Shown: positions 1 through 6,573, counted from the stretch's first letter. The stretch is 10,837 nt of DNA from Caryophanales bacterium UBA3935 (GCA_002385755.1 DGED01000043.1:1-10837), one strand, 5' to 3'. The notes: generated by a model from the sequence alone, not told the origin. Made by a program: numbers and translations.

Positions 1-939
1 TACACCGACGACATCACCGTCGGTGATAACCCGGCGACCAAAGATTTGATTTTCACCCTAAAAAAATGCGGGCTCTACGAGATGCTCGTCGCGGAAGGGG
101 TCAAAATCTTTAACGGTAAGGCGAATTCCGTTATTGTCAACGATAACGCGAAATACTACCGGCAGTTTGAAGTTTCTAAAGAAATTGTCGAAACCGACGT
201 TTTGATTAACGCGCCAAAATTAAAAACCCATTCCCTGACTTATATGACCGTCGCGCAGAAAAACCTTTTTGGTTTTATTTACGGCTTGAAAAAGGCGGGA
301 TGGCATGTGAAAGCCAAAAACCCTTTGGAGTTCGTCGAAGCGCTTAATGACTTGTACGGGGCAATCCTAAACGCGTTTGCCGGGAAAAAGATGCTTCATA
401 TTTGCGATGGCATAATCGGCATCGAGGGAGACGGTCCCTCCCGCGCCGGCTTGACGAAAAAAGCCGGAATAATTATCGCTTCCGCCGACGCCGTAAGTTT
501 GGATCGGGTCGCCGTCGAGGCCGTCGGCTTGAATCATCGCGATTTCCACATGAACAGGATCGCCGGAGAAAGAAGGTACGGAGAGAGCGATATTGATAAT
601 ATTACGATTTTGGGGAATTCCATATCCGATTTTTCCGAGGCTCGATTCAAGGCGCCGGAAAACCGGTACAATTCCATGATTTTTAAAATGCTGAAGATAA
701 AAAGACTGCGCAACATGTTGCTTGAATACCCGATTATTATCCCCGATTTGTGCATCCGGTGCGGCGAGTGCGTGAAAATTTGCCCGCCGAAAGTCATGAC
801 ATTCCGCGGGAAATATCCGGCGGCCGATAAAGCAAAATGTATTCGCTGTTGGTGCTGCACGGAAGTATGCCCGCAAAACGCGATTACAAAAAGCAAAAAA
901 CCTTTGTTGGGAAAAATACTCTTAAGGCATTTTAAATGA
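1..939 (+). CDS. DUF362 domain / 4Fe-4S dicluster ferredoxin protein, 5' truncated
   Basis: The reading frame is open from base 1, so the true start lies left of the window; the TTG at 46 is internal. 312 residues are visible. The N-terminal two thirds look like DUF362: a VGDNPA stretch near residue 7, a PKLKTHSLTYMT-AQKNLFG block near residues 72-90, and IEGDGPSRAG near residue 140. The C-terminus carries two CxxCxxCxxxCP clusters (Cys 251/254/257/261 and 280/283/286/290), which should bind two [4Fe-4S] clusters. The family is cytoplasmic and presumably redox-active, with no established substrate that I can name. It stands alone, converging on the LysM gene through a shared terminator that begins at its stop codon. 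The stop is TGA, which supports the standard code. The domain assignment is firm; the function is unknown. Confidence 0.88.
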   Translation, partial: YTDDITVGDNPATKDLIFTLKKCGLYEMLVAEGVKIFNGKANSVIVNDNAKYYRQFEVSKEIVETDVLINAPKLKTHSLTYMTVAQKNLFGFIYGLKKAGWHVKAKNPLEFVEALNDLYGAILNAFAGKKMLHICDGIIGIEGDGPSRAGLTKKAGIIIASADAVSLDRVAVEAVGLNHRDFHMNRIAGERRYGESDIDNITILGNSISDFSEARFKAPENRYNSMIFKMLKIKRLRNMLLEYPIIIPDLCIRCGECVKICPPKVMTFRGKYPAADKAKCIRCWCCTEVCPQNAITKSKKPLLGKILLRHFK

Positions 940-965
940 AAAAAGCCCAATCACCTGGGCTTTTT
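940..965. terminator. Bidirectional intrinsic terminator between the DUF362 and LysM genes
   Basis: A 10-bp perfect stem (AAAAAGCCCA 940-949, TGGGCTTTTT 956-965) has a 6-nt loop and T-rich tracts on both strands. It starts directly after the DUF362 stop codon. On the minus strand it contains the last codons of the LysM gene, whose TGA is at 953-951. Confidence 0.85.
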
Positions 966-1487
966 CTTTTGATAATACGGGTAATAAACAACCTGATAGG
1001 GAACAACTTGCGGGTAACCGTAATATCCGTAAGGATAAGAATACCCGACGACTTGAACGTGTTTGGCCATTTTCTCTTCGGCTTTCGCTTTTTTAAGCAA
1101 TTCCGGGGGATACCCGGGTTTTGCGGTTTCATCGATCTTAACGGCAACTTCCTCCGTGTCTTTTTTCTTTTTTTCGCTGTCGCTTTCCGGTTGTTTATCC
1201 GCGACTCCTTGAGCGGTCGAGGCCTCGAGCGGGATATCTTCATCCGCCGTCACGGTATACTCTTTATAGTTAAGTTTCGGGTAGTAGTCTTCAACAAACG
1301 GTTCCATATCGCTGATGTCCTGTTCAACCGCTTCCGTTATCGGGGGGATTTTCAGTTTGGTTCCGGGTACGATTTTATTCCATGACCTGATATGTTGGTT
1401 CTGTTCCATTAATTCTTCTTTGGTAACGTTATAGAGAAATAAAATATCTTCCAAAGTCTCGTTGTTCCTGACAATATGAAATTTCAT
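951..1487 (-). CDS. LysM-domain protein with Tyr-rich C-terminus, probable spore coat/cortex protein (SafA-like)
   Basis: 178 residues. The ATG at 1487 is chosen because AGGTGA (1498-1493) sits 5 nt upstream; a GTG three codons earlier would overlap that ribosome site. Residues 1-48 form one LysM domain (KFHIVRNNETLEDILFLYNVT, then PGTKLKIPP), a peptidoglycan-binding fold. There is no signal peptide, as in SafA, whose N-terminal LysM works at the cortex-coat interface from the mother cell. Residues 55-145 are acidic and then Lys/Glu-rich, probably disordered. Residues 148-173 are Tyr/Pro/Gly-rich with 11 tyrosines, typical of structural coat proteins and of dityrosine cross-linking. It lies directly downstream of cotE but after a terminator, so it is probably transcribed separately. 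The LysM call is strong. The coat role is inferred from the neighbour and composition; true orthology to safA is not shown. Confidence 0.8.
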   Translation of the reverse strand: MKFHIVRNNETLEDILFLYNVTKEELMEQNQHIRSWNKIVPGTKLKIPPITEAVEQDISDMEPFVEDYYPKLNYKEYTVTADEDIPLEASTAQGVADKQPESDSEKKKKDTEEVAVKIDETAKPGYPPELLKKAKAEEKMAKHVQVVGYSYPYGYYGYPQVVPYQVVYYPYYQKKKPR

Positions 1488-1536
1488 TCTTATCACCTAC
1501 ACTAATATTTATGAATGCCGTCGACGTCTTATAACA

Positions 1537-1562
1537 AAAATCGTATCATCCAATACGATTTT
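1537..1562 (-). terminator. Intrinsic terminator of cotE
   Basis: A 10-bp perfect stem (AAAATCGTAT / ATACGATTTT) with a 6-nt loop is followed on the minus strand by TTTTTGTTAT. Its upstream arm includes part of the cotE TAA stop (1563-1561). Confidence 0.75.
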
Positions 1563-2076
1563 AGTTGACATTCATGAAATTTTCATCGATTTCGTTTTCA
1601 AAATCATCTTCCAAAGTTTCGACAGAATCTACAGAAGTGAAAACCGTAACCATCATTTTTGTTTCCCCGATAACCTCGGCGACGACCTCAAACACGATTT
1701 CCAATTCTAAACCGGAATCCGTTATTTTCGCGTTCGTACAGGTCGGTTGCTGCAGTATCCTGACGATAACGTCACGAGAATCGCTACTTACTTCTTTCAC
1801 AATCTGTCTTGTTTTGATTACTTCGCTGTAGCCGATAATCTTCTTGGCGATATCGGTTTTGGTGTTCTCGTCATAAGAATACCAGATATTAGCCTCAAAA
1901 TTGCCGGCCACTTCCACTTTATTATCTATTAATGTCGCTTCGAATTCGTGATTTATAATCCAGCAACCCAATATGCTGAAAGCCTCGTTCTTCGGGGTAA
2001 CGGAATCTTTGATACGAATAATCTTTTTCCCTTTTCCGACGATTGCTTTTGTAACTATTTCACGAATCTCATTCAT
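1561..2076 (-). CDS. cotE: Spore coat morphogenetic protein CotE
   Basis: 171 residues, close to the about 180 of Bacillus CotE. In B. subtilis CotE is made in the mother cell, forms a ring around the forespore and directs outer coat assembly. Family signatures visible are the start NEIREIVTKAIVGKGKK, then SILGCWIINHEFEA near residue 35, ANIWYSYDENTKTDIAKK near residue 63, and VIVRILQQPTC near residue 104. The C-terminal 20 residues are strongly acidic (LEDDFENEIDENF), as in known CotE, where the tail takes part in protein contacts. The start ATG has AGGAGG 7 nt upstream. A sigma-E-like promoter precedes it, and a terminator overlaps its stop. Position downstream of miaB matches Bacillus, except that ymcA (ricA) is absent between them. 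Confidence 0.95.
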   Translation of the reverse strand: MNEIREIVTKAIVGKGKKIIRIKDSVTPKNEAFSILGCWIINHEFEATLIDNKVEVAGNFEANIWYSYDENTKTDIAKKIIGYSEVIKTRQIVKEVSSDSRDVIVRILQQPTCTNAKITDSGLELEIVFEVVAEVIGETKMMVTVFTSVDSVETLEDDFENEIDENFMNVN

Positions 2077-2145
2077 ACCTATCCCTCCTCAATAACAATA
2101 TATTCAAAGCGTCGGTATATTGCTACTAGGCATTAATCCATTTTA

Positions 2146-2174
2146 ATAATATGAGGGATATTATTCAATTATGC
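2146..2174 (-). promoter_or_regulatory. Sigma-E-like promoter of cotE
   Basis: On the minus strand GCATAAT (2174-2168), a 14-nt spacer and CATATTAT (2153-2146) match 6 of 7 and 6 of 8 positions of the B. subtilis sigma-E consensus (KMATATT, N14-15, CATACAHT). The predicted start gives a leader of about 60 nt before cotE. B. subtilis cotE also has a sigma-E promoter. The -35 lies inside the 3' end of miaB, and the -10 is in one arm of an AT-only 8-bp inverted repeat (2145-2152 / 2158-2165). Assignment to sigma-E is inference from similarity and gene role. Confidence 0.5.
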
Positions 2175-3600
2175 CGCGCAGGTGCCAGGTATAAGCTTTT
2201 TCGATTTTCACGTCGACAATCTCGCCGGTTAAGCTTTTCTCTCCCGGAAAATTTACGAGTTTATTGTGTTCGGAATAACCGGTGAGCATGTTTGCGTTCT
2301 TACCGCTAGGGCCGTCAACCAAAACTTTCACCGTTTTTCCTTCAAATCTTTTGTTTCCGTTTAGGTAGCCTTCGTTAACAAGCTTGTTTAATTCCTGAAG
2401 CCTTTGCTTTTTCACGTCGGCGGGAAGATCGTCCTTATATTTGCTCGCCGGCGTTCCCGACCGCGGCGAGTAAATAAAGGTAAACGCCCCTTCAAAACCG
2501 GCCCGTTTTACCATGTCCAGCGTCTCGGCAAAATCCTCATCGGATTCGCCGGGGAAACCGACGATGATATCGGTCGTGATCGCGATATCGGGGATATGCT
2601 CTCTTAAAGCGTCGATTAATTCGAGATACGCTTCCCTGGTGTACTTGCGGTTCATTTTCTTAAGTATTTTGTTGCTTCCGGACTGAACGGGAAGGTGAAT
2701 ATGCGGCATGATGTTGCCTCGCAACGCCATTACCTCGATTGTTCTTTGATCCAAGTCGCGCGGGTGCGCCGTGACGAAGCGAATCCGGGGAATGTCTATC
2801 CGGTTCAAATCGAGAAGCAAATCAGCAAACGTGTAACGGATATCGGTAAAATCCTTGCCGTAGGCGTTGACGTTTTGTCCGAGAAGCGTGACCTCTTTAT
2901 AACCGCTCTCAGCTAATTCCTCGACTTCCGCGATTATGTCGCGATAATGACGCGACCTTTCCTTTCCGCGCGTGTAAGGAACGATACAGTAACTACAAAA
3001 CTCATCGCATCCGTACATGATATTTACCCACGCTTTTTGCGGGAACGCGCGCTTCATCGGAACGCCCTCGACAATTTCCCCCTCTTTCGAATACACCCGC
3101 ACAACCTTTTCTTTGGAAAAATACGCGTCATGTATATATTCGCCCAGGCGATGAAGATTATGGGTTCCGAAAACAATATCGACATGCGGGTATTTTTCCA
3201 TCACTTTAAAAACGACGGATTCTTCCTGGGGCATGCAACCGCACAGAGCTATTAACAGGTCGGGATTATGTTTTTTTAAGTTTTTAATCCTGCCCAATTC
3301 CCCGAAAATACGGTTTTCGGCGTTCTCCCTAACGGCGCAGGTATTGAGGATAATAATATCCGCCTCGTTTTCAAACTCTGTCGGGCGGAATCCCGTCGCC
3401 TCAAGCAAACCGGCCATTTTTTCCGAATCGGCCAAATTCCCTTGGCATCCGTATGTTTTTATGTGGTATTTTTTATTATTGCCGATGCCGAGGAGATAAT
3501 CGGGCAATTGATATCTTATTTGTTTTGTTTCTTTTTGCATTCTTCGCCGCGCTTCCTTAAGCGACGGGAAAAGATGCTTCTCATATTTATCTCTTGTCAT
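2161..3600 (-). CDS. miaB: tRNA-2-methylthio-N6-dimethylallyladenosine synthase MiaB
   Basis: 479 residues. A radical-SAM methylthiotransferase that converts i6A37 to ms2i6A37 in tRNAs reading UNN codons. The N-terminal methylthiotransferase domain supplies cluster cysteines C52 (YGCQ), C88 (NTCAV) and C122 (GCM). The radical SAM triad is C198-x3-C202-x2-C205 (YGCDEFCSYC). The TRAM domain fills the last 65 or so residues. An approximately 45-residue N-terminal extension before the first domain is also seen in Bacillus YmcB. The ATG at 3600 is chosen over a GTG at 3633 because AAGGTG lies 6 nt upstream, and the upstream stretch holds a -10 box. No terminator follows; its stop overlaps the cotE promoter region, so some readthrough into cotE is plausible. 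In B. subtilis ymcA follows; here it does not. Confidence 0.96.
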   Translation of the reverse strand: MTRDKYEKHLFPSLKEARRRMQKETKQIRYQLPDYLLGIGNNKKYHIKTYGCQGNLADSEKMAGLLEATGFRPTEFENEADIIILNTCAVRENAENRIFGELGRIKNLKKHNPDLLIALCGCMPQEESVVFKVMEKYPHVDIVFGTHNLHRLGEYIHDAYFSKEKVVRVYSKEGEIVEGVPMKRAFPQKAWVNIMYGCDEFCSYCIVPYTRGKERSRHYRDIIAEVEELAESGYKEVTLLGQNVNAYGKDFTDIRYTFADLLLDLNRIDIPRIRFVTAHPRDLDQRTIEVMALRGNIMPHIHLPVQSGSNKILKKMNRKYTREAYLELIDALREHIPDIAITTDIIVGFPGESDEDFAETLDMVKRAGFEGAFTFIYSPRSGTPASKYKDDLPADVKKQRLQELNKLVNEGYLNGNKRFEGKTVKVLVDGPSGKNANMLTGYSEHNKLVNFPGEKSLTGEIVDVKIEKAYTWHLRGIIE

Positions 3601-3616
3601 TGAATTCACCTTATTT

Positions 3617-3645
3617 ATTATACTAAATTTCACTAGCTCTTACAA
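3617..3645 (-). promoter_or_regulatory. Sigma-A-like promoter of miaB (proximal)
   Basis: TTGTAA (3645-3640), a 17-nt spacer and TATAAT (3622-3617) lie on the minus strand. The predicted start falls at the edge of the miaB ribosome site, giving a leader of only about 10-12 nt. Confidence 0.55.
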
Positions 3646-3663
3646 CAGCCACGCATACGTTAT

Positions 3664-3672
3664 ATTATACCA
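3664..3672 (-). promoter_or_regulatory. Extended -10 promoter of miaB (distal)
   Basis: TGGTATAAT on the minus strand is a full extended -10 (TGnTATAAT). No good -35 is visible 16-18 nt upstream. It would give a leader of about 55 nt and could act together with the proximal box. Confidence 0.4.
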
Positions 3673-3710
3673 AAAGCCGCTTGAAGACGGATACAATAAT
3701 TAATTTTTTA

Positions 3711-3719
3711 TGATATAAT
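3711..3719 (+). promoter_or_regulatory. Extended -10 promoter of the kinase-like gene, leaderless start
   Basis: TGATATAAT is a perfect extended -10 (TGnTATAAT). Only 6 nt separate it from the ATG at 3726, so the predicted transcription start coincides with the start codon. No Shine-Dalgarno-like sequence precedes that ATG. No convincing -35 is visible. Confidence 0.55.
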
Positions 3720-3725
3720 ATTATT

Positions 3726-4745
3726 ATGATTAATGAATTGGATTATTATTATAAAAAGCGCCCCGTAAGCGGAGTTCAGGATTTTATAAAATATCTATAC
3801 CAAAAACGCTTCGGGCCGGCGCATTTTATTAATGTTGATTATGATGTTATACATGATTTTTTCATGAAAGAAATTCAAAACTTAAATCCAGTCGCGTATC
3901 ATGAGGATTTATACGATTACGCGGGGGACGTTTTCGCGCGCGTCAATCTTCGCCCTTATCAAGCTCTTGGGTTTGATTTGCGCGCCTTGTTCGAGCGGTT
4001 TATCGCCTCGTCAGAAGCGCAGGCAAACCACGAAATATTTTACGCCGATCTTAATATATTGTACTCCTACCTTCTGGGTAAAAAATTTGCCAAAGAGCAA
4101 ATTGACGAAAAATACTCCCTAGCTAAGAAACCGGGTTTCATGTCCTTCCATCACAGCGAACAATACCGAAACACATACCGCCCCGCTTACCGTCTTATCA
4201 AACGGGAATTTATTAGCAAAGACATCAGATACGCGCAGTTTATTAATTACCTGCGCTCTTTTTCCCCGGAAAAGCCCGCGATAATCGCCGTCGAGGGGCG
4301 AAACGAAAACATGATAACGGAGTTTTGCGCGAAGGCGGCCGAAGATTTGCCGATAACGGTGATTAGCTGCGATCATTTTCGCGACGTTGATAACGAGAAC
4401 GAATTCGGCATTAACAGCGAACGGCTTAAAGCCGAAGCGTTATCAAAACTCAAGCCGGGTAAAAACTTGCTTTATCGCAAATATAACCGCCGAAACCGCG
4501 AATATTCCCAAGTAAAGATTGAGAAAACAAAACAGCTCGTGTTAGTTGAAGGAATTTTCAGCGCCAACCCGAAATTAGCCGGTCGTTATGATGCGGTTAT
4601 TTATATCGACGACGGGAAAGGTTTTCGCGAGCAAAAGACAATGATAAGTCCTGACGAGCGGGAATATAGAGAACTTTGGCTTTCCAGGCTAGATAAATAT
4701 TACCGTAAATATAATATTATGTTCGGCTCGGATTTGATCGTATAA
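3726..4745 (+). CDS. Uridine-kinase-like protein with degenerate P-loop and conserved N-terminal domain
   Basis: 339 residues, two parts. Residues 1-170 include QDFIKYLYQKRFGPAHFI (18-35), which resembles the 'IYQxEFGxGHLI' start of an uncharacterised Firmicutes domain I recall only from memory. Residues 180-339 follow the uridine kinase/phosphoribulokinase pattern: beta strand AIIAVEG (185-191), ISCDHFRD (213-220) at the substrate-aspartate position, and LVLVEGIFSANPKLAGRYDAVIYID (271-295). The Walker A site, expected as GxxxxGK[ST], reads GRNENMIT at 191-198, so the second Gly and the Lys are both lost. Nucleotide phosphoryl transfer is therefore doubtful, though the frame is intact and the surrounding fold conserved. 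The gene is transcribed alone, divergently from miaB, with an apparently leaderless start; an alternative downstream start is not obvious. It ends in a strong terminator. Function unknown. Confidence 0.7.
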   Translation: MINELDYYYKKRPVSGVQDFIKYLYQKRFGPAHFINVDYDVIHDFFMKEIQNLNPVAYHEDLYDYAGDVFARVNLRPYQALGFDLRALFERFIASSEAQANHEIFYADLNILYSYLLGKKFAKEQIDEKYSLAKKPGFMSFHHSEQYRNTYRPAYRLIKREFISKDIRYAQFINYLRSFSPEKPAIIAVEGRNENMITEFCAKAAEDLPITVISCDHFRDVDNENEFGINSERLKAEALSKLKPGKNLLYRKYNRRNREYSQVKIEKTKQLVLVEGIFSANPKLAGRYDAVIYIDDGKGFREQKTMISPDEREYRELWLSRLDKYYRKYNIMFGSDLIV

Positions 4746-4776
4746 AAAAATGATATCGCGTTGATATCATTTTTTT
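4744..4776. terminator. Bidirectional intrinsic terminator (kinase-like gene / protease)
   Basis: A 14-bp perfect stem (4744-4757 with 4763-4776) has a 5-nt loop. Seven A and seven T residues flank a TGATATC core, so it works on both strands. The kinase-like TAA (4743-4745) and the protease TAA (4777-4775) both overlap its ends. Confidence 0.92.
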
Positions 4777-5527
4777 AATCCAATTTGAAATTATTCTTCG
4801 CCAGGCATTCGCGAATAATCTCGACAGGCGTCGCCCCGCCATTGACGTAATCATTAATGACTTTCTCGCCCAAACCCCAGGTGTTTAAACCGACAATCTT
4901 ATATTGGTCGTTAATCAACATGCTTCCGCTGCTGCCGCTGCGGATAATGGCGTCATGAATAATAACGTCATATTCGGTTTTATATTTGTCGTTTTCGATT
5001 TTGTTATAACCCAATACTTTCCCGGCGGTAATAATGTTGTTTCGACCGAGCGGGTTGCCTATTGAGAAAACCAAATCCCCGACCTTCGGATTCTTTGACG
5101 CCAGTTCAATCGCGTCAAGCGATTGTACGGATTGAAACTCAAGTACGGCTAGATCGTAATCCTTATCCATAAACACAACATTTGCCCTGGCGGTATTATT
5201 ATATATGTCTTCAACCGTATAACGGTGATTATAATTATCGGCTAAATAAACGACGTGATAGTTGGTCATTATATAATGCTTATTGTTTTCTTTTTTTATG
5301 ATTACGGCGCTCCCGGTCCCGTGATAAGGTCCCGGAATCTCGTTTCCGAAGACGGATTTGTAAGTTTCCGTTTCTATTTTCACATTCGAATTTATAACCA
5401 CGGTGCTAATATAATTTAGCGTGTCCGCCGGAATACGAACCTCATTTTTCAATCCGTCGATAAGGAAACAAGCCGAGAGCAGCGAGACAAATAAAAAGGT
5501 CAACATGAGCTTTATTATTTTTTTCAT
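4775..5527 (-). CDS. Lipoprotein trypsin-like serine protease (HtrA-type protease domain, no PDZ)
   Basis: 250 residues from the ATG at 5527. An ATG at 5542 is also in frame, but starting at MKKIIKLML gives a clean signal sequence, with GGTGG just upstream. The signal peptide ends in the lipobox LSAC, so Cys20 is the predicted lipidated residue and the protein should face outside, anchored in the membrane. The protease domain shows the full triad: His91 (TNYHVV), Asp125 (DYDLAVLEF) and Ser200 (RSGSSGSML). SIGNPLG at 155-161 is typical of HtrA/DegP-type proteases. It ends soon after the protease fold, with no PDZ domain, unlike HtrA. The start lies 1 nt after the acetyltransferase stop, so the two are cotranscribed and probably translationally coupled. 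The protease fold is well supported; the substrate is unknown. Confidence 0.85.
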   Translation of the reverse strand: MKKIIKLMLTFLFVSLLSACFLIDGLKNEVRIPADTLNYISTVVINSNVKIETETYKSVFGNEIPGPYHGTGSAVIIKKENNKHYIMTNYHVVYLADNYNHRYTVEDIYNNTARANVVFMDKDYDLAVLEFQSVQSLDAIELASKNPKVGDLVFSIGNPLGRNNIITAGKVLGYNKIENDKYKTEYDVIIHDAIIRSGSSGSMLINDQYKIVGLNTWGLGEKVINDYVNGGATPVEIIRECLAKNNFKLD

Positions 5528-5528
5528 T

Positions 5529-6101
5529 TTACCACCATTCATTGTTTTTAATTTTTTGAAAATATTCCTCGTCGGTTATCGCGTAACAATTTATATCGTG
5601 AACCGTCCCGTCATAATTTAGATAACCTTTTTTTCTCACGCCTTCGAATGTCAATCCCAACTTCTCGCATACCCGGCGCGATTGCGTATTCGTTACAAAC
5701 GAGGTGCATTCAATACGTTTTAATCTCAACGTCTCGAATCCCCATGAAATAACCTTTTTCGATGCTTCAACCGCAATGCCGCATCCCCAATAAGCGGGGT
5801 TCACCGTATAGCCCAGTTCGGCTTTAAATCCTTTCACATAAGTATGCAATTCAACCGTACCGATCATCTTGTTGGTCTCTTTCCAAACGATCGCGAAAGT
5901 CCCCAATTGACCCTTTTTTTTCTTCTCGTGAAACAGCCTGATTATCGCGCGCGTTTCGCCCAGCGAGGCGTGCGGTTTCCAGCCGGCATTCGGACCGACG
6001 TGCGGTAGTCTCGCGTACTCAAACATATCAATATAGTCTTTTTCCCTAATCTCGCGCAAAATCAGCCGCGGCGTGAACAATACCGGTAGTTTCGCTTCCA
6101 T
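5529..6101 (-). CDS. GNAT family N-acetyltransferase (RimJ/RimL-like)
   Basis: 190 residues, the usual size for RimJ/RimL-type enzymes, which transfer acetyl from acetyl-CoA to alpha-amino groups of ribosomal proteins or to small amines. The N-terminus TPRLILREIREKDY is typical. The acetyl-CoA loop is ELGYTVNPAYWGCGIAVEA (95-113). NTQSRRVCEKLGLTFEG (138-154) is the conserved C-terminal motif. The start ATG has AAAGG about 10 nt upstream, a slightly long spacing; no better in-frame start exists, since TGA codons precede it. It is the first gene of a two-gene unit with the lipoprotein protease. B. subtilis has tdh-kbl between spoVS and miaB, so this pair occupies a variable slot. The substrate cannot be told from sequence. 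Confidence 0.88.
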   Translation of the reverse strand: MEAKLPVLFTPRLILREIREKDYIDMFEYARLPHVGPNAGWKPHASLGETRAIIRLFHEKKKKGQLGTFAIVWKETNKMIGTVELHTYVKGFKAELGYTVNPAYWGCGIAVEASKKVISWGFETLRLKRIECTSFVTNTQSRRVCEKLGLTFEGVRKKGYLNYDGTVHDINCYAITDEEYFQKIKNNEWW

Positions 6102-6122
6102 CAGTCATCATCCTTTATGATT

Positions 6123-6151
6123 ATTATATAAAAAATAACCGTTTCTTGCAA
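6123..6151 (-). promoter_or_regulatory. Sigma-A-like promoter of the acetyltransferase-protease unit
   Basis: TTGCAA (6151-6146), a 17-nt spacer and TATAAT (6128-6123) lie on the minus strand, between the spoVS terminator and the acetyltransferase. The predicted start falls beside AAAGG, leaving a leader of about 15 nt. Confidence 0.6.
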
Positions 6152-6180
6152 CAATAAAAGAAACTCATTTTTAACTCGCA

Positions 6181-6209
6181 AATAAAAAGAAATGGGACTC
6201 GCCCATTTC
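6181..6209 (-). terminator. Intrinsic terminator of spoVS
   Basis: Perfect 8-bp stem GAAATGGG / CCCATTTC (6189-6196 with 6202-6209), 5-nt loop, followed on the minus strand by TTTTTATT. It lies about 30 nt past the spoVS stop and ends the ymdB-spoVS unit. Confidence 0.85.
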
Positions 6210-6241
6210 CATAAACACTGTAATAATTCCCGAATCCTCGG

Positions 6242-6505
6242 CTATTTTCTATGCTCAACTATTAATTTAATAGCCGTCCGTTCTTCCCCCTCGATTATAA
6301 TGTCACTGAAAGCCGGAATGCAAATAAGATCCTTCCCCGTCGGTGCTACATAACCTCTAGCAATCGCAATCGATTTAATGGCCTGATTAATTGCACCGGC
6401 GCCAATAGCTTGAATTTCCACAGCTTGTGCCGTCTTAAAGGCGTTGGCTAAAGCGCCTGCAACTGAATTTGGTTTAGACTTTGATGAAACTTTTAATACG
6501 TCCAT
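6242..6505 (-). CDS. spoVS: Stage V sporulation protein S (SpoVS)
   Basis: 87 residues, essentially the same length as B. subtilis SpoVS (86), and alignable along the whole protein: DVLKVSSKSKPNSVAGALA, QAIGAGAINQAIKSIAIARG, then DLICIPAFSDIIIEGEERTAIKLIVE. SpoVS is a small Alba-like cytoplasmic protein needed for progress to stage V (coat and cortex completion) in B. subtilis; its biochemical role is not settled. The start ATG follows AGGAGG with 6-7 nt spacing. Position after ymdB is as in Bacillus. It can be made from a ymdB readthrough transcript and from its own promoter in the intergenic hairpin. Related SpoVS-like proteins occur in non-sporeformers, but the gene order supports the sporulation paralogue. 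Confidence 0.96.
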   Translation of the reverse strand: MDVLKVSSKSKPNSVAGALANAFKTAQAVEIQAIGAGAINQAIKSIAIARGYVAPTGKDLICIPAFSDIIIEGEERTAIKLIVEHRK

Positions 6506-6525
6506 AACTATCCTCCTGTTCTTAG

Positions 6526-6563
6526 GTCATAAAATTATATTCTTTGAAAAAAGAATTTATGAC
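6526..6563 (-). promoter_or_regulatory. spoVS promoter region within a bulged inverted repeat
   Basis: On the minus strand AAAGAAT (6556-6550 region upstream of TATAAT) matches the sigma-H -10 consensus RnnGAAT. AAAGTCATA lies 12 nt before it as a partial -35 (RnAGGAwww). Overlapping this is a perfect TATAAT for sigma-A without a good -35. The same bases form a hairpin: GTCATAAA pairs with TTTATGAC (6556-6563 with 6526-6533), then TTCTTT with AAAGAA around a 4-nt loop; the 6-nt TATAAT is left as a bulge. B. subtilis spoVS is sigma-H dependent. There is no T-run, so it is not an ordinary terminator for ymdB. Confidence 0.4.
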
Positions 6564-6573
6564 TTTTACAGGA

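Noticed and set aside
367..950. Two minus-strand open frames over the DUF362 gene
   Set aside because: They overlap a gene with clear ferredoxin motifs, lack start signals, and run through the shared terminator.
1499..1536. CATAAATA (1513-1506, minus) as a sigma-E/K promoter for the LysM gene
   Set aside because: The match is partial, no convincing -35 lies 14-17 nt upstream, and the predicted start would fall within the ribosome site.
4270..4330. Frameshift or sequencing error explaining the lost P-loop in the kinase-like gene
   Set aside because: The frame is continuous, with normal kinase-like strands before and after the loop, and no homopolymer whose correction would restore GKT.
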